Shown one piece after another: positions 7,419-16,660 of a stretch of 46,565 nt of DNA (position 1 is its first letter; each line of letters begins with the position of its first letter). The stretch spans positions 1 to 46,565 of the forward strand of contig CBDUZI010000009.1 of the NCBI GenBank assembly GCA_965371665.1. The letters run 5' to 3'. A program made the position numbers and the translations under genes. The notes beneath the pieces were generated by a model, which was not told the origin of the DNA, did not search any database, and saw nothing but the letters and a program-made list of their open reading frames with translations. The DNA is from JAUVAV01 sp965371665 (GTDB lineage Bacteria > Oederibacteriota > JAAXVQ01 > JAUVAV01).

Positions 7419-9581
7419 CTATTCCCCCACGGAGAAACCGTCAGTCCCTCCCATACCGGCCTTAACCTGGGGAAATGCTTTTAAATTTATCCCCAGACCG
7501 ATGTTGGTTTTACCGTCCTCATAAACGGTAAAAGCCGCCTGCATATTCCAGCAGTGCAGATCACGCCCCAGTCCCAGGGTAAAATTATTCAGCCGACGGC
7601 CGCTAAAATCGTATTGGATCGAACTCCGGACCGATAGTCCGATTCCGGAATTATAAGTCCCTCCCAGGGTTCCATAAATCGCGTGCTCGGGATTAAAATT
7701 TTCCCTCCAGGAGTATGAGCCGGCCAGGGTCAGATTCCACTTTTTCCCGTAAGTGCCGGTCGAGAGATAGCCGCTGGTGATGCGTGCTTTTTCCCAGCCG
7801 TAGGTACCCTGCCAACTCAGAGAGAGAGGTTTAAGCAGTGAAGTCCGGCCGTTAAAGGTCAGCGGATCCATCCGGGCCTGCCAACCGGCCGTTTCATCCA
7901 ACAAATCATAACCGGTTTGGGTTTGAGTGCTGAAAACGTTTCCCTGGTAATAGTCCAGCCCCAGCTTTAACCGATGGCTGTCTACCCCGGCCCGGGGCAG
8001 ATACATTTCCTGGAGCAGTAAAATTTTCCGGCTGAACTCATGCGTAAACCGGCTCTGCATCAAGTGCGTGGGAGTAGTACGCTGATAGTTTACCCATTTA
8101 TTCGTCAGAGTAACCTGCGTGGTATAGGCCGCATCCAGGCAGGTTTGAGGTGCGGCCGCATCCTCCCCGTAAGCGGGAATCAGAGTTTCCTTATGATTTC
8201 CGGTCATCGGCAATCCCAGCGAACCGGAAATGCTGGGTTGTGTCAGCACCCGCACCGGAAAGCTGTACGTCTGGGTAAAGATAGGGGTTAAATGTAAAAC
8301 ATCCCGGTACCGAAAACTCAGGTTTTGACCTTCTTCCACGCGTTGATAATAACGCCGCCAAGCGGAATTCAGGCTTAAATAAACCGGGCTGAAGGTTTCG
8401 AAGATTTTACGTGAGGAAAGAGAAAAATTAACATTAGGAAGTTCGCGTAAAGACGGTAAATATATATTCCGCTGGGGATCCAACGTTTCCACGTCCTGAA
8501 TCCCGGCTCCGAGGTAATACCCCTCTCCCCGGCGGGAATATGCCAAGTAGGATTTCTGTTGATAAGAATCCACCAGGAAAGTGGAGAACTGCCGGTTAAA
8601 GTCCCGGTCGGAAAGATAATCCACGTTGAATTGCAACAAATCCCGCGCAGTAATTTCATAACGGTTTTCCAGCTTAGCGGTCCATCGTTCCCTGCCGAAT
8701 TCTTCATCTTTCACGTAAAACACGGAAAAATCGCCTTCGCCGCTGCCATACCCGGTGTATTGAAAATGCTGGTCCAGTCCCAAACCCAGCCCTTTGCGCT
8801 CCATGAGATTAAATGTCAGGCTGCCGTAATTTTCGTCCCCCAGATAATAGTTCCAAAGCACCTCGGCATTAATCCCCTCGTAGTCATTATAGCCGACCTG
8901 GACTGAAAAAGGCGGACGGGAATCCCTAAGCGAACGGAAAAACCAGGGCAGATAAAAAAGCGGCGTGGTCCCGATATAAAATACGGCGTTATAGGCGGTC
9001 AATGATTTTTCCAACTCGATATCTATGCGTCCGGCGGTAAGGTGATAATGGGGATGCCGGGCATTGCAGGTAGTAAACAAGGGCTGTTCGATAAGTACCC
9101 GTTTGTCGCCCTGTTTTTCCACAGCTTGCCCCTGATAGTACCAGGGGCGGGCGGCAAACCGGATGCCCCTGGCATAGGCCGAGCCATCCCGCAAATCATA
9201 ATCCAACCGGACGCAATGAATTTCCCGGCCGGATTCCACCAGTACTACCTCTCCCCGGGCCTGAACTTTCTGTTGGGCAATATCGGCATCAGCTTCTTCC
9301 GCCGTCAGCGTCATGTCCGCGTACCATAGACGCACCTCTCCCCGCGCGTAAATCGTGCCCGGTATTTCCTGGTAAGAGAGATAATCTGCGGATAAACTGA
9401 CGTGTTGGGAAGTGGTTAGAGTATTTCCTTTTGCCTCAAAGGTTTCCGGGGGCACGTTCTCCTTGGCCTGTAAATCAACCGGTACAAACATACTGCCTAG
9501 GCAGATAAAAACCAGTGTTGCCCGTATGCCCTTTTCCCAAAGAAAGCGTGGTTTAAACCAACTGGCGGGATGATTGCGCAT
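7419..9581 (-). CDS. lptD: LPS-assembly outer-membrane protein LptD
   Basis: A 720-residue protein that inserts lipopolysaccharide into the outer leaflet, normally in complex with LptE. The N-terminus has a basic stretch and a hydrophobic core (residues 20-38, ending DLQAKE), consistent with a signal peptide. Residues about 60-165 form the OstA/LptA-like jellyroll (YARGEVRLWYADMTLTAEEA). Next comes the family motif TTCNARHPHYHLTAGRI with GTTPLFYLPWF, and the remaining 500 residues are aromatic-rich alternating strands of a beta-barrel. The ATG has only a weak ribosome site, but it lies 26 nt after the ABC ATPase gene, so coupling or a shared transcript is likely. It is direct evidence for an LPS-type outer membrane. 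No lptE was recognised nearby. Confidence 0.92.
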   Translation of the reverse strand: MRNHPASWFKPRFLWEKGIRATLVFICLGSMFVPVDLQAKENVPPETFEAKGNTLTTSQHVSLSADYLSYQEIPGTIYARGEVRLWYADMTLTAEEADADIAQQKVQARGEVVLVESGREIHCVRLDYDLRDGSAYARGIRFAARPWYYQGQAVEKQGDKRVLIEQPLFTTCNARHPHYHLTAGRIDIELEKSLTAYNAVFYIGTTPLFYLPWFFRSLRDSRPPFSVQVGYNDYEGINAEVLWNYYLGDENYGSLTFNLMERKGLGLGLDQHFQYTGYGSGEGDFSVFYVKDEEFGRERWTAKLENRYEITARDLLQFNVDYLSDRDFNRQFSTFLVDSYQQKSYLAYSRRGEGYYLGAGIQDVETLDPQRNIYLPSLRELPNVNFSLSSRKIFETFSPVYLSLNSAWRRYYQRVEEGQNLSFRYRDVLHLTPIFTQTYSFPVRVLTQPSISGSLGLPMTGNHKETLIPAYGEDAAAPQTCLDAAYTTQVTLTNKWVNYQRTTPTHLMQSRFTHEFSRKILLLQEMYLPRAGVDSHRLKLGLDYYQGNVFSTQTQTGYDLLDETAGWQARMDPLTFNGRTSLLKPLSLSWQGTYGWEKARITSGYLSTGTYGKKWNLTLAGSYSWRENFNPEHAIYGTLGGTYNSGIGLSVRSSIQYDFSGRRLNNFTLGLGRDLHCWNMQAAFTVYEDGKTNIGLGINLKAFPQVKAGMGGTDGFSVGE

Positions 9582-9607
9582 GAAAAAAAATAATAGGATA
9601 TTTCAAC

Positions 9608-10726
9608 TTAAATAATGGTTTGCTTGGTCTTTTCATTAAAATAATGAACCTTGCTCATATCAAAAACCAGATCAATATCCTGATTGACTCCCAGTTGTTC
9701 GTACGAATCCATCCGTGCAATAAATTGGTTTGTTCCCGTAGTAAAATAAATATGTGCTTCCGCCCCCAAGGGCTCAACTACTTCCACCGTTGCCGTGATG
9801 GTATTATCCGGTGAAGCGTTCGAGGCGTAGACTTTATCGTAAATATCCTCCGGCCGGATACCCATTTTGACTTCTTTTCCCTCCATCTCCTCCATAAACG
9901 GAATATGCCGCTCATGGATCTTAACCGTAAAATTTTCTTCGCAGAAATGGAGGTTATCCTTTTTCCGGGTAATACTTCCTTTTATAACATTCATACTGGG
10001 AGCGCCGATAAATTCGGCCACGAATTCATTACAGGGCTGGTCGTAAAGGGTAATCGGATCAGCTATCTGCTGAATATCCCCGTCCTTCATAACCACAATA
10101 CGATCCCCCATGGTCATGGCCTCGATCTGATCATGGGTTACATAAATCATGGTGGCTTGAAGCTTGTTATGAATCCGGCTGATCTCGGCACGCATCTGTC
10201 CCCGGCGTTGGGCATCCAGATTGGAAAGAGGTTCATCAAAGAGAAAAACTTTCGGCTTGCGTACAATAGCGCGTCCCAGCGCCACCCGCTGACGTTCCCC
10301 GCCGGAAAGCACCTTGGGTTTTTTATGCAATAACTTTTTGATATCCAAAATATCGGCCGCTTCCGCGACACGCTCTTTTATGATATTAAGCGGCGTTTTC
10401 TTCAATTTCAACCCAAAAGCCATATTTTCGTAAGCGTTCATATGAGGATAGAGCGCATAATTTTGAAAAACCATGGCAATATCACGGTCTTTTGGCGGCA
10501 TATCATTAACTAATTTGTCGTCAATGTAAATGTCGCCCTCGGTAATTTCCTCTAAACCGGCTATCAGACGAAGCGTGGTGGATTTCCCACACCCCGAGGG
10601 TCCGACCAGAACAATGAATTCCTTGTCTTCGCAGGTTAAATTAAAATCATTTACCGCGTTCACCGTTTTTCCGTGCTTGGGATCGGGAAAGCGTTTGCAA
10701 ACATTTTTAAGAACTACGCGCGCCAA
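9608..10726 (-). CDS. ugpC: ABC transporter ATP-binding protein, MalK/UgpC type
   Basis: A 372-residue ABC ATPase of the carbohydrate-importer class. Walker A is GPSGCGKST at 43-51, the Q-loop is MVFQNYALYPHM, the signature LSGGERQRVALGRAI, Walker B KVFLFDEPLSNLD and the switch histidine lies in YVTHDQ. The last 130 residues form the TOBE/MOP regulatory domain found in MalK, UgpC and MsmK, so this is not LptB despite the neighbouring lptD. No permease or binding-protein gene is in the window. It may be a shared ATPase serving several sugar importers, as known for MsmK/UgpC-type subunits. The start is TTG at 10726, chosen because GGAGG lies 7 nt upstream and the family sequence begins there. 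Confidence 0.88.
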   Translation of the reverse strand: MARVVLKNVCKRFPDPKHGKTVNAVNDFNLTCEDKEFIVLVGPSGCGKSTTLRLIAGLEEITEGDIYIDDKLVNDMPPKDRDIAMVFQNYALYPHMNAYENMAFGLKLKKTPLNIIKERVAEAADILDIKKLLHKKPKVLSGGERQRVALGRAIVRKPKVFLFDEPLSNLDAQRRGQMRAEISRIHNKLQATMIYVTHDQIEAMTMGDRIVVMKDGDIQQIADPITLYDQPCNEFVAEFIGAPSMNVIKGSITRKKDNLHFCEENFTVKIHERHIPFMEEMEGKEVKMGIRPEDIYDKVYASNASPDNTITATVEVVEPLGAEAHIYFTTGTNQFIARMDSYEQLGVNQDIDLVFDMSKVHYFNEKTKQTII

Positions 10727-10810
10727 GGTAAACCTCCTAAACCGCTATAAATATTTAATCGCTTTAAAAACCAGGATCTTCCAAGCGGATTATGCTACAT
10801 ATTTTAGTAT

Positions 10811-10840
10811 ATAATACAAATTTTCCGGGGATAATGTCAA
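10811..10840 (-). promoter_or_regulatory. Strong sigma70-like promoter of the ABC ATPase-lptD operon
   Basis: On the minus strand a perfect -35 TTGACA (10835-10840) is followed after 18 bp by -10 TATTAT (10811-10816, five of six consensus bases). The leader to the TTG start of the ABC gene is about 80 nt, AT-rich and without a clear riboswitch fold. This is one of the best promoter matches in the window. Confidence 0.7.
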
Positions 10841-10889
10841 TATTTATTTACTTTTAATACGTCACCGCTTCATCTCGGATCAAATTCTC

Positions 10890-10903
10890 CGCCCTTTCGG
10901 GCG
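10890..10903 (-). terminator. Possible terminator after argH
   Basis: A compact hairpin, CGCCC-TTTC-GGGCG, lies 9 nt beyond the argH stop at the end of the arginine operon. The minus-strand continuation (GGAGAATTTG) has no proper T-run, so intrinsic termination is uncertain. Position and stem are the only support. Confidence 0.35.
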
Positions 10904-10911
10904 AAATAATT

Positions 10912-12336
10912 TCATCTTTTTCCTCTGAAGAGCCGGCGTCGATGCCCGGCCATAACCGCCCGAACCCGGGCCGGGCCGGTCCCTCCCTGGGAAGATTTAG
11001 CGCCCACGGCCTGGGAAAGTTCCACATCCTGTTTAATTCCCGGCTGAAAGGCCGGATGAAATTTACGCCATTCCGCCAAACTCAGGTTTTCCAGTCCGAG
11101 GCCCTTTTGCGCCGCCGCAGTAACCGCACAGCCGACCGCGGCATGCGCCTCGCGAAAAGGCACCCCCTGCCGGACCAAATGATCAGCCGCCTCCGTCGCA
11201 TTGGGATAACCGCGTCCGCAGGCCTGTTCCATACATGTTCGATTGAAACAGAGCGAGTTCAGCATGGGAGCCAGAATAAATAACGATTGCTTCAGGGTAT
11301 CCACGCTGTCAAACACCGGCTCCTTGTCTTCCTGGAGATCCCGGTTATAAGTCAGAGGCAGACCCTTAAGCACCGTTAATAATGTTACCATGTTTCCGTT
11401 CAGGCGCCCGGCCCGGCCCCGCAGAAGCTCGGCAATATCAGGATTGCGTTTCTGCGGCATGATGGATGACCCCGTGGCAAATCTCTGGTCAACGGTTAAA
11501 AAATTAAATTCCGCGCTGGAAAAAATCACCAGTTCCTCCGCCAGCCGGGAAATATGTACTCCGCAAATAGCGGCCGAAGAAAGAACCTCCAGGCCAAAAT
11601 CCCGGTCTCCTACTGTATCCATGGAATTCGCAGTCACCCGGGAAAATCCCAGGAGTTTCGCGCTCAATTTACGGTCTATGGGATGGCTGGTCCCGGCCAG
11701 AGCGGCCGCGCCCAAAGGAAGTTCATCCAGACTTCCTTTTAAAAGCTGCTGAAATCTTTTTTCATCACGGCTAAACGCTTCTAAATGTGCCAGCAACCAA
11801 TGCGAAACCAGTACCGGCTGGGCTACCTGTAAATGGGTATATCCGGGCATAATCCAGTGAATATGTCTTTCCGCCAGTTTCAGCAGGACCTGTTGAACGC
11901 CTGACAGTCCTTGAATAAGCTTCGCAACTTCGTGCCGCAGATAGAGTTTGAAATCTGTAACTACCTGGTCATTGCGCGACCGGGCAGTATGTAATTTTCC
12001 CGCCGTGGCCCCGATTATTTCATGCAAACGGCGTTCCACTAACATGTGCACATCTTCATCCTGCCGGCAAGCTGCCAGCCGTCCGGTCTCCCATTCCTTC
12101 CATACTTGGTCCAGTCCGTTTAGTATTTCCCGGCCCTCCCCGGGCTGCAAGATTTTACAACGGACTAACATTTTGGTATGGGCTATGCTGCCCTGTATAT
12201 CATATTCTAAAAGGCGCAAGTCTACTGCCAGGGAGGAGGTATAATCCTCAGCCCGGGGATCCGCAGATTTAGTGAAACGGCCTTCCCAAGCCTTGTTCAG
12301 CATTACTTTTTTTTGGCCTTTTTTATTATTCATCAT
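10912..12336 (-). CDS. argH: Argininosuccinate lyase
   Basis: A 474-residue enzyme of the aspartase/fumarase superfamily that splits argininosuccinate into arginine and fumarate, the last step of arginine synthesis. The N-terminal WEGRF, the HTARSRNDQV motif, PGYTHLQVAQPV and the superfamily signature GSSIMPQKRNPD are all intact. The catalytic serine loop and NRDLQEDKEP follow the family pattern. It is last in the hslV-hslU-argBDFGH operon, 40 nt after argG. ATGATG gives two possible starts, with AGGAAAAC upstream; the family-conserved part begins about residue 12. The C-terminal 20 residues are Arg/Lys-rich and variable. Confidence 0.96.
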   Translation of the reverse strand: MMNNKKGQKKVMLNKAWEGRFTKSADPRAEDYTSSLAVDLRLLEYDIQGSIAHTKMLVRCKILQPGEGREILNGLDQVWKEWETGRLAACRQDEDVHMLVERRLHEIIGATAGKLHTARSRNDQVVTDFKLYLRHEVAKLIQGLSGVQQVLLKLAERHIHWIMPGYTHLQVAQPVLVSHWLLAHLEAFSRDEKRFQQLLKGSLDELPLGAAALAGTSHPIDRKLSAKLLGFSRVTANSMDTVGDRDFGLEVLSSAAICGVHISRLAEELVIFSSAEFNFLTVDQRFATGSSIMPQKRNPDIAELLRGRAGRLNGNMVTLLTVLKGLPLTYNRDLQEDKEPVFDSVDTLKQSLFILAPMLNSLCFNRTCMEQACGRGYPNATEAADHLVRQGVPFREAHAAVGCAVTAAAQKGLGLENLSLAEWRKFHPAFQPGIKQDVELSQAVGAKSSQGGTGPARVRAVMAGHRRRLFRGKR

Positions 12337-12376
12337 ATTGTTTTCCTGATATTTATTGGACCACGCATACTTGCCC

Positions 12377-13582
12377 CTACAACTTTTTCAAGCCAGCCCG
12401 GACTTTATTCGGCAATCCATAGAGAGCGATAAATCCAGTGGCATCGGACTGCCGGTAAACCTCATCCTGTCCAAAAGTGGCCAATTCCTTGGAAAAGAGT
12501 GAATTCCGCGAACGCCGCCCCACCGCCTGGGTCTGCCCCTTAAAAAGTTTCATACGCACTTCGCCGGTAGCTGGTTTCAGGATATTGTTCATAAAAGCAT
12601 CCAGCGCTTCGCGCAAAGGCGTAAACCACTGGCCATTGTATACTATTTCCGCGTACTTAAGCGCCAACTGCGCCCGATAATGCATGCTTTCACGGTCCAA
12701 AATCAGGCTGGTCAGCTCATGCAGAGCCGCCACCAGGACCGTGCCGGCCGGGGTTTCATAGGCTCCCCGGGATTTCATACCTACTAATCTATTTTCCACC
12801 AGATCGGCTCTGCCCACTCCGTGCTGTCCGGCCAGTTTATTCAAGCGCTGAATCAGGGAAACCAAATTATATTTTACGCCATTTAAACTTATGGGCCGGC
12901 CCTCCTGAAAACCGATGATTACATAAGCGGGTTTATTCGGCGCCAGCCCGGGATCCTTGGTCAGCATCCAGACCCGCTTATCCGGCTCCTGCCAGGGGTA
13001 TTCCAATTCTCCACCCTCATGGGAAAGATGCCAGAGATTCCGGTCCCGGGAATAGATTTTTTTTAGCGACTGGGTAACCGGAATACGTTTTTGCTTGGCA
13101 TATTGCAGAGCGTCTTCCCGGGATTGGATAGTCCACCCGGCTTCCCGCCAAGGCGCGATGACTTTCAAGTGCGGCGCCAGTGCCTGGTAGGTCAGTTCAA
13201 ACCGAACCTGATCATTACCCTTGCCGGTACAGCCGTGAGCCACGGCATCAGCGCCTTGTTGCAAAGCCACGGCAACCTGGTGTTTGGCAATTAAAGGCCG
13301 GGCAATCGCTGTCCCCAGCAGATATTTATTCTCATAGATTGCGCCCGATTTCAACAGCGGCAGTAAATAGGCTTCGGCAAATTCCTTTTTCAGATCCAGG
13401 ACAAAACATTTTGCCGCCCCGGTCTGCCTGGCCTTGGCCGGAAGACCGTGCAATTCTTCTTCCTGGCCGATATCGGCCGCCATGGCTACTACTTCGCAAT
13501 TAAAATTTTCCTTTATCCAGGGAATCATGATGGAAGTATCCAGCCCCCCGGAATAAGCCAGTACCACTTTGCGGATTCTCAT
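12377..13582 (-). CDS. argG: Argininosuccinate synthase
   Basis: A 401-residue ATP-dependent ligase joining citrulline and aspartate to argininosuccinate. The N-terminal pyrophosphatase-type P-loop VVLAYSGGLDTSIMI is complete. The body has ENKYLLGTAIARPLIAK, AHGCTGKGNDQVRFE and SREDALQYAKQ, all diagnostic. Length is normal for the family. The ATG lies 1 nt after the argF stop with AAGGA inside the argF coding end, so translation is coupled. The stop TAG runs directly into TAGGGGCAAG, which resembles one arm of a GTAGGGGC repeat seen elsewhere in the window, so the 3' end may have been set by repeat sequence. Confidence 0.96.
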   Translation of the reverse strand: MRIRKVVLAYSGGLDTSIMIPWIKENFNCEVVAMAADIGQEEELHGLPAKARQTGAAKCFVLDLKKEFAEAYLLPLLKSGAIYENKYLLGTAIARPLIAKHQVAVALQQGADAVAHGCTGKGNDQVRFELTYQALAPHLKVIAPWREAGWTIQSREDALQYAKQKRIPVTQSLKKIYSRDRNLWHLSHEGGELEYPWQEPDKRVWMLTKDPGLAPNKPAYVIIGFQEGRPISLNGVKYNLVSLIQRLNKLAGQHGVGRADLVENRLVGMKSRGAYETPAGTVLVAALHELTSLILDRESMHYRAQLALKYAEIVYNGQWFTPLREALDAFMNNILKPATGEVRMKLFKGQTQAVGRRSRNSLFSKELATFGQDEVYRQSDATGFIALYGLPNKVRAGLKKL

Positions 13583-13583
13583 A

Positions 13584-14570
13584 TTATTTTTTCCTTCTTC
13601 CCATCAGCAGCGCCAGAATAGCTTTCTGAACATGTAATCGGTTCTCGGCCTGATCAAAAACAATCGACTGCGGCCCGTCCATAACTTCGTCCCTAACTTC
13701 CTGACCGCGATGCGCCGGAAGGCAGTGCATAAAAACGGCGTGCGGCGGCGCCTGGGCCATCAGCTTGGCATTAACCTGATATTTTTTAAATATTCGTACC
13801 CGCTCCGCCTGCTCTTTTTCATGCCCCATGGAAATCCAAACATCGGTATAAACAGCATCCGCTCGCTCAACCGCCCGGCCCGGATCCTGAGTTATAAAGA
13901 TTTCCCCTCCGCTTTTCCGGCGGTCTTTTTCACTCAGTTCAATGGTATGCTTGTCCATTTCGTATTTGGGAGGCATAGCCAGAGCCAATTCTATCCCGGT
14001 TTTGGCGGCTCCAAAAATCAACGAACGAGCCACATTGTTCCCATCCCCGACATAAGCCAGACGCAGTCCTTTTAATTTTCCAAAACGCTCCTTAAGCGTG
14101 AATAGATCCGCCAGCGCCTGGCAAGGATGCGCGTAATCCGTAAGCGCGTTGACCACCGCAACCCCGGCGCAACGGGCCATATCGACCGCTTTACGATGGG
14201 TATCCGTGCGGATAATAATACAGTCCACGTAACGTGAGAGCACCTGCGCCGTATCCGCTATCGTCTCGCCGCGGCCCAGTTGCAGGTCGCGTCCGGCCAG
14301 GTAGATCATGGTCCCCCCCAGTTGATACATAGCCGTCTCAAAAGAGACGCGCGTGCGGGTGGAACTTTTTTCAAAAACCGCGGCCATAACCTTGCCTTTA
14401 AGCGGTTGGTTTTCTTTCCCCCGCCCGCGGGCAGCTTTAAATTCCGCCGCCGTGCGCAAGATCAGATCCACATCCTGGAAAGTCAGCTGGCTGATGCTCA
14501 GCAGACTGTTGACTGAGAGCGATTTCGTGGTTGTTTTTTTAGCAACTTTTGGTTTTAGTTTAACTGCCAT
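13584..14570 (-). CDS. argF: Ornithine carbamoyltransferase
   Basis: A 328-residue transferase making citrulline from ornithine and carbamoyl phosphate. The carbamoyl-phosphate loop STRTRVSFE, the HPCQALADLFT motif and the ornithine-side FMHCLPAHRG motif with its cysteine are all present, which separates it from aspartate carbamoyltransferase. The enzyme core begins at about LLSISQLT (residue 23). The first 22 residues form an unusual Lys/Thr-rich leader (MAVKLKPKVAKKTTTK). No in-frame ATG lies nearer the core, so the extension appears real. The start codon overlaps the argD stop by one base (TAATG), as expected for coupled translation. Confidence 0.95.
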   Translation of the reverse strand: MAVKLKPKVAKKTTTKSLSVNSLLSISQLTFQDVDLILRTAAEFKAARGRGKENQPLKGKVMAAVFEKSSTRTRVSFETAMYQLGGTMIYLAGRDLQLGRGETIADTAQVLSRYVDCIIIRTDTHRKAVDMARCAGVAVVNALTDYAHPCQALADLFTLKERFGKLKGLRLAYVGDGNNVARSLIFGAAKTGIELALAMPPKYEMDKHTIELSEKDRRKSGGEIFITQDPGRAVERADAVYTDVWISMGHEKEQAERVRIFKKYQVNAKLMAQAPPHAVFMHCLPAHRGQEVRDEVMDGPQSIVFDQAENRLHVQKAILALLMGRRKK

Positions 14571-15778
14571 TATGTTTTTAAAACTCCTTTTAATATTTTA
14601 CAAGCCTCATCCACCTCGGCTCGTCCGATAGTAAGCGCGGGCAGAAAGCGCAGAACCTTGCCGGCCGTACAATTAATCACCAGTCCCCGTTCCAAGGCCC
14701 GTTGGACCGTTTCCGGCCCTTGATCTTTCATTTCCATGCCCCACATCATTCCTGCTCCCCGCACCCCGATAATTTTTTGCGGATAGGTTTTAGCCAAAGC
14801 GTCCAACTGCCCGCCCAGGTAAACTCCTATTTCTTTCACTCCTTCCAGAAATCCCGGTTCAGCTAATTCCGAGAGCAGCACGCATCCGGCCGCCGCGGCT
14901 GCGGGATTTCCTCCGAAAGTGCTGCCATGGTCGCCTACTTTCAGCACGGCGGCAATATCCTCGCGCGTAACCAGAGCCGAGATCGGCAATCCCCCGCCCA
15001 GGGGTTTTCCCAAAAGTAATACATCCGGGATTACACCGGTCATTTCATAGGCGTTTAAATAGCCGGTCCGCCCCAGACCGCACTGAACTTCATCAAATAT
15101 TAAAAGCAGGTTGTTCCGGCGGCAAAGCTCCCTTAATTTCCGGAGATATTTCTTTTCCGCCGGGTAAATTCCACCTTCCCCTTGGATGGGTTCCAGCATT
15201 ATAGCGCAGGTCCGGCTGGAAATGGCGGAAGCGGCCGCTACAAAATTATTCAAAGGCACATATTTAAAACCGGGAAGCATGGGGCCTATTTCTTGGTGAT
15301 ACTTATCCTGGCTCGTGGCGGATAAAGCGCCGTAAGTACGGCCGTGAAAAGAACCGCGCATAGTCAGGATTTCAAAACGGTCTTCCGTGGTTTTATCCTG
15401 CCGCGCCCATTTCCGGGAGATTTTTATTGCCAGCTCCACGATCTCAGCCCCGCTGTTGGCAAAAATAATTCGGTCCCCAAAAGTGGCCTGGACCAGACGC
15501 CGGGCCAGTTCCACCTGCGTCTCCATATAATATAAATTACCGGCATGGACCATCCGCTCCATTTGAGTGCGCATGGCATGGGATTGCGACGGGTGGGCAT
15601 AACCCAGGTTCATTACCGCGTGTCCGGAAAAAAAATCCAGATACTTCCGGCCTTCGCGATCCCAAAGCCGGCAGCCTTCACCCCGCTCCCATACCACGGG
15701 AAAACGATTGGCAATCTTGGCCAGACAGGACATTCCGGTCCGAATAATTTCCGAACCGCTGATGACTTCTTTATTCAC
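14570..15778 (-). CDS. argD: Acetylornithine aminotransferase
   Basis: A 402-residue class III PLP aminotransferase converting N-acetylglutamate semialdehyde to N-acetylornithine. It has the N-terminal WDREGRKYLDF, FANSGAEIVELAIK, the SFHGRTYGALSAT loop, EPIQGEGGIYPA, the FDEVQCGLGRTG aspartate motif and the PLP lysine in LLLGKPLGGGLPIS (the usual ArgD form is AKALGGG). The context between argB and argF makes ArgD much more likely than GABA or ornithine aminotransferase. It starts at GTG (15778), overlapping the argB TGA as GTGA. Confidence 0.94.
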   Translation of the reverse strand: MNKEVISGSEIIRTGMSCLAKIANRFPVVWERGEGCRLWDREGRKYLDFFSGHAVMNLGYAHPSQSHAMRTQMERMVHAGNLYYMETQVELARRLVQATFGDRIIFANSGAEIVELAIKISRKWARQDKTTEDRFEILTMRGSFHGRTYGALSATSQDKYHQEIGPMLPGFKYVPLNNFVAAASAISSRTCAIMLEPIQGEGGIYPAEKKYLRKLRELCRRNNLLLIFDEVQCGLGRTGYLNAYEMTGVIPDVLLLGKPLGGGLPISALVTREDIAAVLKVGDHGSTFGGNPAAAAAGCVLLSELAEPGFLEGVKEIGVYLGGQLDALAKTYPQKIIGVRGAGMMWGMEMKDQGPETVQRALERGLVINCTAGKVLRFLPALTIGRAEVDEACKILKGVLKT

Positions 15779-16650
15779 TCGCTCTTTTCCCTCCTGATCA
15801 TCTCCGTGCCTATTCCCTGGTCCGTAAAAATTTCCAGGAGCAGGGCGTGTGAAACCCGGCCGTCGATAATATGGGTTTTGCGTACCCCGCCGTTAAGCGC
15901 CCGTTCACAGGCCCGCACTTTAGGCAGCATGCCTCCCTGGATGGCTCCCTGGCCTATCATGTCCTCTATCTCCTGTACTTTGATAGTTGAGAGCAAGGTA
16001 TCCGGCTTTTGGGGATCCCGCATAATCCCGGCTACATTGGTAAGCAGCACCAGCTTGTCAGCCCGCAGGGTCAGGGCTATGGCCGCGGCCACATCATCGG
16101 CATTAATATTATAGGTATGGCCCTCATGATCTACTCCCACGGGCGCGATGACGGGAATAAATTTCTCCCGGTCTAAAATATTAATTATCTCGGCATGAAC
16201 TTCCTGCACTTCGCCGACAAATCCCAGGTCCACGCCCGGCATTACGGCTTTGCGGACGGTTAAAAGGCCTCCGTCCTTGCCGGAGAGTCCTACGGCCCGG
16301 CCGCCATGCCGGTTCAGGCCCGCTACTATTTCCTGGTTAAGCTTCCCCACTAAAACCATTTCTATAATTCCCATGGTTTCCAGGTCAGTAACCCGGCGTC
16401 CCTGGACAAATTCCGTTTTTTTGCCCATCTGTTCCATGGCGCGGGTAATTTCATGCCCTCCGCCGTGGACGATTACCGGGTTCATGCCCACAAATTTCAT
16501 TAATACGATATCCTGTAAAATTTCCTTTTTAATTACCTCGTCGGTCATGGCCGCTCCGCCATACTTAACTACCACGGTTCGCCCCCAAAACTCCTTGATA
16601 TAGGGCAGGGCCTCGATTAGAACTTTAGCTTTGGAAATTAACGCTTCCAT
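15775..16650 (-). CDS. argB: Acetylglutamate kinase
   Basis: A 291-residue amino-acid kinase phosphorylating N-acetylglutamate. Motifs are VVVKYGGAAM, NPVIVHGGGHEI, GLSGKDGGL, NINADDVAAAIA and the C-terminal HIIDGRVSHALLLEIF. The protein carries an N-terminal helix before the first strand (residues 1-25). That helix is typical of the roughly 290-300 residue, arginine-inhibited kinases and absent from the 258-residue E. coli type, so feedback inhibition by arginine is likely by inference. AAGGAG precedes the ATG, and only 10 nt separate it from hslU. argA, argC, argE and argJ are not in this window. Confidence 0.95.
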   Translation of the reverse strand: MEALISKAKVLIEALPYIKEFWGRTVVVKYGGAAMTDEVIKKEILQDIVLMKFVGMNPVIVHGGGHEITRAMEQMGKKTEFVQGRRVTDLETMGIIEMVLVGKLNQEIVAGLNRHGGRAVGLSGKDGGLLTVRKAVMPGVDLGFVGEVQEVHAEIINILDREKFIPVIAPVGVDHEGHTYNINADDVAAAIALTLRADKLVLLTNVAGIMRDPQKPDTLLSTIKVQEIEDMIGQGAIQGGMLPKVRACERALNGGVRKTHIIDGRVSHALLLEIFTDQGIGTEMIRREKSE

Positions 16651-16660
16651 AAAAAACTCC

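Noticed and set aside
9608..10726. ABC ATPase next to lptD as LptB
   Set aside because: It has the 130-residue C-terminal TOBE domain and MalK/UgpC-type motifs; LptB is about 240 residues without it.
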